From contig NZ_AUJU01000020.1 of the NCBI RefSeq assembly GCF_000424385.1, forward strand, positions 1 to 64,000: DNA of 64,000 bases, written 5' to 3'. How positions within the stretch are numbered: position 1 is the stretch's first letter; every line of letters starts with the position of its first letter. Positions 6,596-14,815 of the stretch are shown piece after piece. This stretch comes from Butyrivibrio sp. LC3010. Lineage in GTDB: Bacteria > Bacillota > Clostridia > Lachnospirales > Lachnospiraceae. The notes below the pieces were generated by a model. It was given only the letters and a program-made list of their open reading frames with translations, searched no databases and was not told where the DNA came from. A program made the translations under genes and the position numbers.

Positions 6596-9058
6596 ATGAA
6601 AAAAATGTCACAACGTCACTTGGGCCTGATACTCATCATGGCCTTCTTTAGCTTGTCTGCTATGTTTTTTCCAAACAAAGCAAAAGCTGCAAATGATGGT
6701 AGAAACATCTACTGGATCGATGCCACAGAAAACAGCATTACAGTAGACTGGACCGAAGCTGCCGATTACGAATACAAGAGGAAAAGAGCTGAATACCCAA
6801 GCGGTTATTTCGATTATTTTGATGTAGTCATTTATGATCCGGATGACGGAAAATCGCACGCTTTAAATGGTCCCGGAAGTGGTGCTGTAAGAGTTGGTGG
6901 TTCTACAAGACAGTACACATTTACAGGTCTACAGTCTGATAAAAACTACTATGTAAATGTCGAATACTATTTTAGATACGCACCCGGCAGTCCGTCAGTT
7001 TCTATGTGCAATATTACTCTCGGAAGAGTTTGCACTTCCACAAAGCCGAAGGAACTTCCTGTTCTCGGCGCTACGGGAACAACCGCTACGGTGGATTACC
7101 GAGGTCTTATAAAGGAACTGAAGAATGAACTTCAGGACAAGACAAGACCCACTATCACCTATTATCTGGGCTACGGGGACCAGGCAAACGGAAAAGATAA
7201 TGCCTTAAAAACCGCAAAGGCAATGATCGGAAAAAAGACGCATCGTCTGAACGATTCCCAGGGTAACTACATGCTGAGGGGCCTTTCTCCGAACCATACT
7301 TATACCGTTGTAATTGGAGCAAAGATTAGTTATACCGACGGAAAAACAGGTAAAATAATGCTTCGCTATTTTCAGAACGATGCCGTAACCACCACCGGGG
7401 AGGATGATAGCACAAAATATCAGAAAGCAGAGTATGTCCCGTTCGATACATCAACCTATGATTCTGCCGGATATAATAAGTATTTGATAAGCTCATTCTA
7501 TAGTGGCGCAACTATATGGATGAATCCTACCGTAACGGAAAACTCTATTACTGTAGACTGGTCATCAAACAGTGATGAAAGCACTGTAATAAGTCCCGCT
7601 AATGGGCAGAGCAATATACAGCTCATGTGCGTTGAATGTGCAAACTATGATCCCGTCGCTGACAAACGTCAGTATGGTTGCCAGTCTAATTACGGACCAA
7701 ATTTCAGGGAGGCCATGAAAAAAATTGAATCCTCTCCGATAAAAGTCAAAAACGGAGACACAAGTTATACCTTTTCAGGTCTGAAAAACAACACTACATA
7801 CATGATTATTATGAAATGCGGTTTTTCAAACAAATCCAGAAAACAAGATACTGTATACGCATACACCAAAAATATCACAACACATTCAGGTGAAAAATAT
7901 ACTTCCATAGGAACACAGGTAAAGAATTCCTGTAACAATGCCTATATGTACGATGTGACACTATCGCGAAACGGAAAAACCGCTGAGCTCGACTGGACAT
8001 CAGCACTGCAGCAGTTCCTGAATCAGGATGTGCTGAAGGGATATTATCCAAGAAGCAACTCTTATAACTACAATTACCAGACTATGTTTTCAATAGGATA
8101 TGCTGCTCTTCCTGATACTTACAGCAGAGATGCAGTGCTTCAAAGTTATAAGGCAGCGCTTAATATGGCAAAAGACTCCAGGAATTATCTGGCTTTGAAT
8201 GTTGAGGATTCATATAGTAACTACAAATTATATGATCTTGATCCTGATAAAAAATATGTATTTGCTATTTACTTCAATCCTGTTTTCTATGTATGCGGAG
8301 AATCTGTATATATCTATGATCAGGTATTTTACGCTGATGAAAAGGGCATAAACTATTACAAAGCCAAGAAGCTTGGCACTCCATACGATGAGTCAGAGGT
8401 CAAGAAGCCGGAGCCTAAACCCGAGCCTCAGCCGGAACCAACGCCGGAACCTCAGCCTGAGCCTAAGCCCGAGCCTAAGCCGGAACCAACGCCGGAACCT
8501 CAGCCCGAGCCTAAGCCCGAACCGAAGCCTGAGGTAAAGTCGGAGAATTCTGAGGAAAAGCCTTCTGATACAAAACCTGAAAATGGCAGTAATGAGAGCC
8601 AGGAAAACGGCCAGGATAAACCTGCAGAAGTCACTCCCGAAAAGTCTGAATCAGGTAATTCTGAAAAAGCTTCCGAGACTGCTTCAAAAGAATCGGTTAC
8701 CCCTGTGGATACCGCTTCAAGTGAGTTCGTAAGCGGTACTGACAGCACTAAGAAATCAGCTAAGAAATCAACTAAGGCAATTATAACTTCAGACAAGACA
8801 ATGCTTTCAGTCCGCAAGCTTAAGAAAAAAGCTCAGACAGTTACCTTGTCAGTAGATAACTCAAAAGGAAAAATAACTGTCAAAAACCTTACAAAGAAGA
8901 AGCTTGCCGATAACGCCGAAATAAAGATAAAAGGAAGAAAGATCACCATCAAATTCAAGAAGGGCGCCGCTAAGGGAACCTATAAATTCAAGGTTACAGT
9001 CGGAGCCAAAGGCAAAAGCAAAAAGACAACCTCTACTGTAAAAGTAGTCGTGAAATAA
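6596..9058 (+). CDS. Secreted surface protein with Fn3-like domains and proline-rich linker
   Basis: An 820-residue protein with a signal peptide (basic start, hydrophobic core, cleavage near KAKA-AN at about residue 31). The strand motif ENSITVDW occurs twice (about 48 and 309), each opening a beta-sandwich of fibronectin type III style. A third, looser copy (GKTAELDW) begins near residue 460. Residues about 603-645 are a PEP/QPEP/TPEP repeat linker, as used to span the cell wall. An acidic Ser/Glu region follows, then a lysine-rich C-terminal domain of about 90 residues. There is no LPXTG motif, so attachment is probably by the basic domain. It has its own promoter and terminator. The ligand is unknown. 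Confidence 0.75.
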   Translation: MKKMSQRHLGLILIMAFFSLSAMFFPNKAKAANDGRNIYWIDATENSITVDWTEAADYEYKRKRAEYPSGYFDYFDVVIYDPDDGKSHALNGPGSGAVRVGGSTRQYTFTGLQSDKNYYVNVEYYFRYAPGSPSVSMCNITLGRVCTSTKPKELPVLGATGTTATVDYRGLIKELKNELQDKTRPTITYYLGYGDQANGKDNALKTAKAMIGKKTHRLNDSQGNYMLRGLSPNHTYTVVIGAKISYTDGKTGKIMLRYFQNDAVTTTGEDDSTKYQKAEYVPFDTSTYDSAGYNKYLISSFYSGATIWMNPTVTENSITVDWSSNSDESTVISPANGQSNIQLMCVECANYDPVADKRQYGCQSNYGPNFREAMKKIESSPIKVKNGDTSYTFSGLKNNTTYMIIMKCGFSNKSRKQDTVYAYTKNITTHSGEKYTSIGTQVKNSCNNAYMYDVTLSRNGKTAELDWTSALQQFLNQDVLKGYYPRSNSYNYNYQTMFSIGYAALPDTYSRDAVLQSYKAALNMAKDSRNYLALNVEDSYSNYKLYDLDPDKKYVFAIYFNPVFYVCGESVYIYDQVFYADEKGINYYKAKKLGTPYDESEVKKPEPKPEPQPEPTPEPQPEPKPEPKPEPTPEPQPEPKPEPKPEVKSENSEEKPSDTKPENGSNESQENGQDKPAEVTPEKSESGNSEKASETASKESVTPVDTASSEFVSGTDSTKKSAKKSTKAIITSDKTMLSVRKLKKKAQTVTLSVDNSKGKITVKNLTKKKLADNAEIKIKGRKITIKFKKGAAKGTYKFKVTVGAKGKSKKTTSTVKVVVK

Positions 9059-9067
9059 AAACGAAAG

Positions 9068-9097
9068 GGCGCGGCCTAAGCCGCGCCTCTTCTTTTT
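9068..9097 (+). terminator. Intrinsic terminator after the surface protein gene
   Basis: A perfect 8-bp GGCGCGGC/GCCGCGCC stem (9068-9075 with 9080-9087), loop CTAA, followed by a T-rich tract. Confidence 0.88.
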
Positions 9098-9203
9098 CGT
9101 AAACATTTTGTACTTTGATCAGCCACCGTGTGTCTGATCGTCGCATTAGAATCTCCCCCTCACCGGAAATCTTAATGTTGTAATAACTATATCACCGACT
9201 GTC

Positions 9204-9641
9204 CTACAAAACGTCGTCAAGATATCCTTCGGTTGCACTCGCCCAGGTATAGGAGTTCATGTACTCTCCCCTGAAGCTGTCAATTGCTTCCTTATCTTTA
9301 TCCAGAAACCGGTACAGGTCGCAGTCGATTTTTTCAGGTACTATTCGCATAAGCCCGGGCTGCGTTTCAAAGATGTCCGATATATTGTACTCCTATAAAG
9401 TATCCTTGAGGCTTCTTATAATCGTGTCAAAGTACTTCTGCTTAGCCCTGTCGTAGTCGTCGTCCTCCCAAAGGATGTAGAACAAATCCTTACGGGAGAT
9501 GAATTGTCCACGGCGATCGACGAGACATGCAAGGAGCTCTTTTGCCTTCGATCTCTTAAAAGCCACCGGTTTATCATCGACCAGAATATTAAAAAATCCG
9601 AAAGTCTCAACCTTGATTTTCGAAGGTTTACTCTCGCTGTG
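9204..9641 (-). pseudogene. Decayed winged-helix (SARP/BTAD-type) regulator C-terminus
   Basis: On the minus strand, the frame below 9641 translates to a typical OmpR/SARP-like DNA-binding module. It reads KVETFGFFNILVDDKPVAF, then KRSKAKELLACLVDRRGQFI and LFYILWEDDDYDRAKQKYF. A TAG at 9393-9395 interrupts it, after which the same frame continues to a stop at 9204. An in-frame TGA at 9642-9644 closes the 5' side, so any receiver or sensor domain is gone. Related Lachnospiraceae genes are response regulators with this wing at the C-terminus. It is a relic, possibly of the regulator for the small secreted peptide next to it. Confidence 0.7.
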
Positions 9642-9667
9642 TCATTGTGACTGTGAATACATATTTC

Positions 9668-9868
9668 TTACCGGGTTTTTTTATATGTTGCTCCCCATTT
9701 GTATCCATTCCTACCAAAAACTTTAGATGCGTTGTTCTTTACATAGGAGTATGCATTATTAGCCTGTCCATTTTGTGAAGCAGCAAGTACAGGTATTGGT
9801 GCTGAAAAGGAAGTGATTATAAGAATAGCGATAAGTAATGCTGTTATATTTTTTAAGATTTTTTTCAT
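9668..9868 (-). CDS. Small secreted peptide precursor
   Basis: A 66-residue frame with a textbook signal peptide: MKKILKN start, hydrophobic ALLIAILIITSF core, and probable cleavage after VLAA. The mature part is only about 36 residues, cysteine-free, basic and rich in Asn, Tyr and Lys. A strong AAAGGAGGG lies 11 bases upstream of the ATG. It is divergent from the hydrolase at 10001. The good ribosome site argues against a random frame. It could be a bacteriocin-like or signalling peptide, or the stump of a larger secreted protein. I recognise no family, and no transporter or immunity gene is nearby. Confidence 0.5.
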   Translation of the reverse strand: MKKILKNITALLIAILIITSFSAPIPVLAASQNGQANNAYSYVKNNASKVFGRNGYKWGATYKKTR

Positions 9869-10000
9869 GAGATTACAAACCCTCCTTTCTTGAAAAGCAA
9901 TGAGTCAATAAGCCTCCTGGCCTTTATTTTTTTGCGAGTAAAGATTAGAATGAACATATTGTATAGACAAAACTGGATGTAAGATTTAATTTCAGATAAT

Positions 10001-10879
10001 ATGATATTGAAAAAGAAAAAAAATGTTTATAAGAATAGAAAATCAATGAATGAGATGCATGAGTTTTATGATGAAACTCTTGCATCTTTGAATGTTCCTT
10101 ACGTTGATAGCTATATAAGGACAAGTTTTGGCAGAACGCATTCTTTGCTTGTGGGAGATCCGGGGAAGCCGAGAGTATGCACGATCCACGGCGGCAATGG
10201 GATCACGACACTCAATCTCAAACTTTTCCTGCCGTTGCTGAAGGATTTTTCCATCATCGCTCCTGATGTTGTGGGAATGCCGGGGAAGAGCGCACCCTAC
10301 AGAAATATAAGCAGCAGTAAAGATGAATATGGAATTTGGATAAAAGAAGTCCTTGATCATTACAAAGTGGATAAGATTTCATTTGTTGTTTCATCCTACA
10401 GTTCGGCCATGTTTCTTTCTTTTGCAAAAAGTTACCCGGAGATGGTGGATAAGGCTCTTTTGCTGGTACCTTCCGGAATTGCTCATGGTCCTGTAATGCC
10501 TATGTTAAGCAATATGATGGTTCCGTTTATAAAGTATTATTTTCATCCGACCGTGAAAGGATTGAATGGAGTGATTCAGTGCATGGGCGGAAAGGGCGAT
10601 GAGGACTGGCGGAGATTTTTCAATCTGATGATGTCAGGATATAAGATGGAAATGCGTCCTCCGAGGGAATATAAGAAGGATGAACTTAATTGCATCAGAT
10701 CTCCGCTTCTTATTATTGCATCGGATAATGATATTTTCTTTCCGGCGGACAGGGTATTCAAAAAGGCAAAGGAAATATTTTGTAAATGCTCTGTGCACTG
10801 TGTAAGGATTAAGAGTAAGCATTTGCCATCGGAGAAGGTAATGATCAAAGTTTGCAACAAAACCACAGAATTTTTTTGA
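10001..10879 (+). CDS. Alpha/beta hydrolase
   Basis: A 292-residue cytosolic protein with an alpha/beta hydrolase fold. It shows the oxyanion HGG (TIHGGNG), the elbow SYSSA around the nucleophile serine, an acid in IASDNDIFF and a histidine in SKHLPS near the end. The elbow lacks the first glycine of the usual G-x-S-x-G. The N-terminal block (MHEFYDETLASLNVPYVDSY) is common in uncharacterised Clostridial hydrolases. No clear ribosome site precedes ATG 10001, so the start may be the Met near residue 16. The substrate is unknown. Confidence 0.75.
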   Translation: MILKKKKNVYKNRKSMNEMHEFYDETLASLNVPYVDSYIRTSFGRTHSLLVGDPGKPRVCTIHGGNGITTLNLKLFLPLLKDFSIIAPDVVGMPGKSAPYRNISSSKDEYGIWIKEVLDHYKVDKISFVVSSYSSAMFLSFAKSYPEMVDKALLLVPSGIAHGPVMPMLSNMMVPFIKYYFHPTVKGLNGVIQCMGGKGDEDWRRFFNLMMSGYKMEMRPPREYKKDELNCIRSPLLIIASDNDIFFPADRVFKKAKEIFCKCSVHCVRIKSKHLPSEKVMIKVCNKTTEFF

Positions 10880-11062
10880 ATACGTAATACAAGTAAAGTT
10901 AATTTCAGTAAAACGCTCCATCTGCCAGGGAGTTGGTGCATAATATCGGAATTTAATGGAGCCTTCGTAAATGACCAGGTATAGTATATTGAAGAAACGG
11001 AACTTTATGGTGTTTTCAAAACTGGGTTCATTTTAAGGCCTATCGTTAAAAGGTGAAATGTG

Positions 11063-11145
11063 TTCAAAGCCAGTATTTATCGTGCTTTAGAGCTGCTGGA
11101 TGCCATGTTGAGACTGTAGTGTTGCTCACTAAGACAACCGCATAA
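11063..11145 (+). pseudogene. Remnant resembling an RlmD-type rRNA methyltransferase tail (copy 1)
   Basis: The frame at 11104-11145 reads HVETVVLLTKTTA and stops. HVETVxLLSK is the hallmark near the end of Firmicutes RlmD/RumA 23S rRNA uracil-5 methyltransferases. The bases just before it (11063-11103) read KASIYRALELLDAM in another frame. The same two-part sequence, also broken, recurs at 15738-15904. The rest of the 645-base gap around it (10880-11524) holds only a terminator and short scattered frames. Confidence 0.5.
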
Positions 11146-11380
11146 CCATGCGGGTTTGAGGGCAATTTACAAGGAAACAAATCGACTAAAATCGAAGCAA
11201 AAATTATGTACTTTTAGCGGACGATGAAGCTAAGGGGATATGGAATAATACATATCTGCGGACGTCTCTGTTGTACGCTGATAAGATAGAATTTGAATAT
11301 GTACGCTGATATGTAGGATTTAAGTCCGCCGAGAGGTTAGGATGAAAATGGTAGATATTGGCGGACGGATTATGAGCTAA

Positions 11381-11409
11381 AACCTGTAGGCATTGTCTAC
11401 AGGTTTTTT
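11381..11409 (+). terminator. Intrinsic terminator in the 10.9-11.5 kb gap
   Basis: A 9-bp AACCTGTAG/CTACAGGTT stem (11381-11389 with 11397-11405) is followed by a T run. No intact gene ends before it, which fits a decayed gene upstream. Confidence 0.75.
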
Positions 11410-11524
11410 GTATTGATGAAAGGCATAGAAATTTAATTGCTTATTATTAAAAACATAACAAGAAGGTGAGATAATAATGGTGTACTTTTATATGACCATA
11501 TTTTTTGGCGAGGAATGAAAGCAT

Positions 11525-12379
11525 ATGAGACTTGAGGAATACATTTTAAAGAGAAAAAAAGAGGACGGGATTAACGAGTTTGATCGAGACAAAAGAGCGG
11601 AGAATACGCGTATTTGCGTGAACTACGTGTTTGAATATTTCAATAATTATCTTGAAACTACAGCTGGCGAGGAAAGAACCATTTTACATGATGAAAAGAT
11701 TGAAAAATATGCGAGGACTTTGAGTAAGTATTCTGCTGAAATACAGGAATGGCTAGTGGATATGTATTCATCATACGGAAGATACTTGAATCAAACACTG
11801 CCTAGGCTCATAAATGATCCTTACTTTCTTATATATGATTCCGAGGCTGAGTTTAGGGCATTATCCTATGAACTGTATCCAAAAGTAATAAAGAAGTATG
11901 ATTTTATGAAAACACAGTCTGAGATGCTATTTCGTTTTATAAAAGATGAACACCATGCACGAAGCTTAATTTCAGATGAAATAGCTCCACCGCATATAAC
12001 GGATAGTATTGATGAATGGATTAGCAAAACATATCTTAAGTACGGTGTGAATATGTATGATTTTTGCTCTGAATACATATTTGAGTTTTTGGAGGAACCA
12101 GATAGATGGCCTAAGGCTCATAAAAAACGATCAGAATACTATGAGGAATACAGTAAGTCTGATTCGAAGTACAAGATGTCAAAGTCCTTTTTGTACGACT
12201 ATGATTTTAAACAAAAAAGCAATCTGTTTGGATTAGACTCGCTTTATAGAGAAATGCCAAAGAAACCATTTGTGAAAGGCAAGAAGCAAGAGATAGAATG
12301 CGTATTTATGTACATTTATTGTCATGAATGGGCAAATGAAGAACAGTACTGGGAAGAATACTCTGAGAAGATGATCTGA
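11525..12379 (+). CDS. Hypothetical protein, largely helical
   Basis: A 284-residue soluble protein, strongly charged, aromatic-rich (many Tyr, Phe and Trp) and predicted mostly helical, with no signal peptide or membrane helix. I recognise no domain. The C-terminal part has repeated Trp and Glu (CHEWANEEQYWEEYSEKM). It has a weak GAGGA site before the ATG. It opens the accessory segment that lies between the two methyltransferase-like remnants and contains an AbiF protein, so a defence or mobile-element role is possible but not shown. Confidence 0.55.
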   Translation: MRLEEYILKRKKEDGINEFDRDKRAENTRICVNYVFEYFNNYLETTAGEERTILHDEKIEKYARTLSKYSAEIQEWLVDMYSSYGRYLNQTLPRLINDPYFLIYDSEAEFRALSYELYPKVIKKYDFMKTQSEMLFRFIKDEHHARSLISDEIAPPHITDSIDEWISKTYLKYGVNMYDFCSEYIFEFLEEPDRWPKAHKKRSEYYEEYSKSDSKYKMSKSFLYDYDFKQKSNLFGLDSLYREMPKKPFVKGKKQEIECVFMYIYCHEWANEEQYWEEYSEKMI

Positions 12380-12510
12380 CAATTTGGTTGCGGAGATAGA
12401 TATTGTGGCTAAGACACACCAACAGTATGAAAATGTAATAAAGCAGATTAACCCTGATGTAGAAAAAAGTTGTTATTGACACTTATAGTAGGATTAAAAA
12501 GGCGGTTTTT

Positions 12511-12825
12511 ATGATAGAAAGAGTGGAGAAAGGTGTAAATGATTTGGCTACGGTAGCACCGGATGTTGCGGAACAATGGCATCCAACCAAAAATGGGAAT
12601 TTGCTTCCTTCTGAGGTTGCGGCTGGTAGCAATAAAAAAGTATGGTGGATGTTTCCGTATGATGACCCTGTCACAGGAAAGCATTTTGATTTCGAATGGG
12701 AAGCAACGATATCCAATCGAGTTGGTAGAAAAAGTGGTTGTCCATTTTTGAAGACTAACTCTAAAATTTGGTCTGGTTTTAATGATTTGGCCACGGTGGC
12801 ACCAGATATTGCAACCGTCAAATGA
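12511..12825 (+). CDS. DUF4379 zinc-ribbon protein, truncated
   Basis: The 104 residues contain one full DUF4379 unit (GVNDLATVAPDVAEQWHP, then KNGNLLPSEVAAGSNKKVWW and WEATISNRVGRKSGCPFL) and the first residues of a second (GFNDLATVAPDIA). Complete units carry paired CxxC motifs; here the first pair is missing and the second has become GCPFL, so zinc binding is probably lost. The frame ends inside the second unit, where the helicase-like sequence begins. Family members often have many units and can be fused to restriction-like nucleases. This copy is a deletion product. Confidence 0.65.
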   Translation: MIERVEKGVNDLATVAPDVAEQWHPTKNGNLLPSEVAAGSNKKVWWMFPYDDPVTGKHFDFEWEATISNRVGRKSGCPFLKTNSKIWSGFNDLATVAPDIATVK

Positions 12826-13243
12826 CTGGCCTATTCCAACAGAAGAATTATCGGATAGACCAAAGATCTATAATGAGGATGAATGTCAGATAGTTGCTGA
12901 CTTGGTGAAGCAGATTATTAGCGAGGGAAATCCAAATACAACAGTTGCTGTAATTGCACCATATCGTGCCCAGATATCATCTCTGCGAAAGGCGTGTATT
13001 AATTCGGATCGTGTAAAAATAGACACAGTGGATGGCTTTCAGGGAAAGGAAAGCGATGTTGTGATTTTTTCGGTTACCAGAACTAAGGGCTCATATAGAT
13101 TCCTTGCTGATGATAGGCGGATCAATGTTGCGCTATCTAGAGCCAGAGATAAGATATTCATTGTTGGCAATCAAGAGTATTCTGAGAGGGACCCGCTATT
13201 GAAAACAATTATGGGAAAATGCAAAATTATAGAATGGCAATAA
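12821..13243 (+). pseudogene. C-terminal stump of a UPF1-like SF1 helicase
   Basis: From 12821 the frame reads as the second RecA domain of an AAA_12-type superfamily 1 helicase: TVAVIAPYRAQISSLR, then VDGFQGKESDVVIFSVTRT (motif V region), RRINVALSRARDKIFIVGN (motif VI) and a short tail. Walker A and the first RecA domain are absent. The first 13 codons of the open frame (from ATG 12782) overlap the zinc-ribbon repeat in another frame. The stump is joined directly to the broken DUF4379 gene, so a deletion fused two genes. Confidence 0.8.
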
Positions 13244-13314
13244 ATAAGCGGTTAGCAGCGTAAAAAGTAATTTCAAACATATGGAAGTGTGCGAAAACTG
13301 ATAATAGTTGACTA

Positions 13315-13387
13315 ATACCTCCTTCAGAGTGACGTATAGTATGCCCATTACGTGGGGCAAACACTATATGTTCAGATAAGGAGGTAT
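13315..13387 (+). promoter_or_regulatory. Long hairpin that can mask the ribosome site of the HTH/zinc-finger gene
   Basis: ATACCTCCTT (13315-13324) is an exact 10-base complement of AAGGAGGTAT (13378-13387), which is the ribosome site of the gene at 13392. Inside is a second imperfect stem, TATAGT/ACTATA with TGCCC/GGGCA, around the loop ATTACGTG (13335-13368). In an RNA covering this region the Shine-Dalgarno sequence would be buried. It is not a terminator, since no T run follows. Confidence 0.7.
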
Positions 13388-13391
13388 CACA

Positions 13392-13889
13392 ATGACAGAA
13401 GCAATGGCGCGCCAGATAACGCAGTTAAGAATGAAAGGCCTTGGCTACAAATCAATAGGTATTGTAGTAGGAATTTCTCGTGAGAATGTCAGGTATTTTT
13501 ATAAGACACATGGCCTTGTAGGAGATATTGAGCAGATTAAGGCAACCGTCAAAGATGAGAATGCACCTAGCAGATGCAAATTCTGTGGTAAAAGGATCAA
13601 GAGAAATCCTAAATCCGGAAAGAAGCTCTTTTGTTCAGATGAGTGCCGAAGAGCATGGTGGAAGCAACACCCGGAGAAAAGTATACATTCCCAAGAGGCT
13701 ACTTATACTTTTGAGTGTGCTTACTGCAAGAGGTACTTTTCAGCAAATGGGAATAAGTTTAGAAAGTATTGTAGTCATGATTGCTATGTTATGGACCGTT
13801 TTTGGAAGAATGGCAATTTGAATCATGTGGTGCCCAAGTCGAAGATCAGGGCAGGAATTAAGGATATTGTTTTAGAAGCGTCACGATAA
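13392..13889 (+). CDS. Helix-turn-helix protein with two zinc-finger motifs (sigma-70-like)
   Basis: 165 residues. The N-terminus (QITQLRMKGLGYKSIGIVVG then ISRENVRYFYKTHGL) is a sigma-70-like helix-turn-helix. It is followed by two similar zinc motifs, CKFCGKRI...KLFCSDECRRAWW and CAYCKRYF...RKYCSHDCYVMDRFW. This combination is common in Clostridial mobile islands and usually labelled an RNA polymerase sigma-70-like protein, though no true sigma regions are present. The start is fixed by AAGGAGG 7 bases upstream, itself inside a masking hairpin. I infer a DNA-binding regulator of a mobile element. Confidence 0.75.
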   Translation: MTEAMARQITQLRMKGLGYKSIGIVVGISRENVRYFYKTHGLVGDIEQIKATVKDENAPSRCKFCGKRIKRNPKSGKKLFCSDECRRAWWKQHPEKSIHSQEATYTFECAYCKRYFSANGNKFRKYCSHDCYVMDRFWKNGNLNHVVPKSKIRAGIKDIVLEASR

Positions 13890-13931
13890 TTGCATAATAA
13901 TCGTGACAAGTAGAATAATAGATATTTGAAA

Positions 13932-13961
13932 AAGTCTGCATCATAAGGTGTGGGCTTTTTT
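13932..13961 (+). terminator. Probable terminator after the zinc-finger gene
   Basis: An 11-bp stem (13932-13942 with 13947-13957), relying on four G-T pairs, with loop ATAA, is followed by a T run. Weaker than others here. Confidence 0.55.
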
Positions 13962-14030
13962 ACTTGCAATATATTTTGAATGGTCATATTATAAAAATGA
14001 AAATAACAATTTCAAAAACATGAGGGGATT

Positions 14031-14648
14031 ATGGTAATTGATTATTTGATTGAGAACTTTACAGATGGTGAGCCCATTTTTCTTGAAGAAATACCTACAA
14101 ATTCCAAGGATTATCTAAGGCAGGAGATGAAGAAGCTTGTTGATAAAGGCAGGTTGGAGCGACTTTATAACGGTGTTTACTATCTTCCATATGTTACAAG
14201 CCTGGGAACAAAGGGGAAAATATCTGTAGAAAAGTATATCGATAAGAAGTATCTGAATTCTGGTGGTGCTATTTCTGGATATGTTACAGGACTGCAACTG
14301 GCAAATCAATATGGCTTTACTTCACAAAATCCAGCTTGCTATGAAATTTGCAGCAATGAAGCTACTACTAAGCAGAGAAAACAGGACTTTGACGGTAATG
14401 CCATTATTGTGTACAAGCCTGTTGACACTATTACTGAGAGAAATGTATCTGCTCTCCAGTTCCTTGATCTGATGACAAATATTGACAAATACAGCGAGAT
14501 CAGCGGTGGAGAGCTGTTGAAGAAATTGAAAAAGTATGTTAATACAACAAGACTGGATTTTTCGGTAGTAAAGGAATATTTACGTTTTTACCCTGACAGA
14601 GTATATAGGAACATATATGAATCTGGCTATATGAGGGAATTGGTGTGA
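14031..14648 (+). CDS. AbiEi-like antitoxin/regulator (DUF6088 type)
   Basis: 205 residues. The N-terminal winged helix (DYLRQEMKKLVDKGRLERLY, NGVYYLPY) and the following region (GGAISGYVTGLQLANQYGFT) match DUF6088/AbiEi-type antitoxins. In type IV toxin-antitoxin systems these repress their own operon and counter an AbiEii nucleotidyltransferase encoded directly downstream. Here no nucleotidyltransferase follows; the next gene, 167 bases on and with its own promoter, is AbiF-like. The antitoxin therefore appears to be an orphan. A GAGGGG-like site precedes the start. Confidence 0.72.
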   Translation: MVIDYLIENFTDGEPIFLEEIPTNSKDYLRQEMKKLVDKGRLERLYNGVYYLPYVTSLGTKGKISVEKYIDKKYLNSGGAISGYVTGLQLANQYGFTSQNPACYEICSNEATTKQRKQDFDGNAIIVYKPVDTITERNVSALQFLDLMTNIDKYSEISGGELLKKLKKYVNTTRLDFSVVKEYLRFYPDRVYRNIYESGYMRELV

Positions 14649-14715
14649 GGACTAATTGCTTGTGAGCAGTTCGTCAGATAAACTACACAATATATCCGAC
14701 GACAGAAAAATTTTA

Positions 14716-14743
14716 TTGAAAAAAAAGTAGCTTTTGTTATAAT
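14716..14743 (+). promoter_or_regulatory. Sigma-A-type promoter for the AbiF leader RNA and gene
   Basis: TTGAAA (14716-14721), a 16-base spacer and a perfect TATAAT (14738-14743). It puts the transcription start near 14750, right before the hairpin leader. Confidence 0.75.
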
Positions 14744-14749
14744 GAAACT

Positions 14750-14805
14750 AACAGGAGCTCCCACACCTCTCTTTGAAGTGTCCAATGGGAGCACATTTTT
14801 ATTTT
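14750..14805 (+). ncRNA. Structured leader RNA upstream of AbiF, probable associated ncRNA
   Basis: Immediately downstream of the promoter, GCTCCCA (14757-14763) pairs with TGGGAGC (14786-14792), with CAC/GTG pairing inside and a pyrimidine-rich loop. The sequence ATTTTTATTTT follows, ending 11 bases before the AbiF start, and most of the leader would terminate there. Established knowledge: AbiF-type HEPN proteins have been described as toxin-antitoxin-like systems with an adjacent noncoding RNA and as relatives of Cas13. I infer that this is that RNA. A plain attenuator is the alternative. Confidence 0.55.
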
Positions 14806-14815
14806 AGGGGTTATT

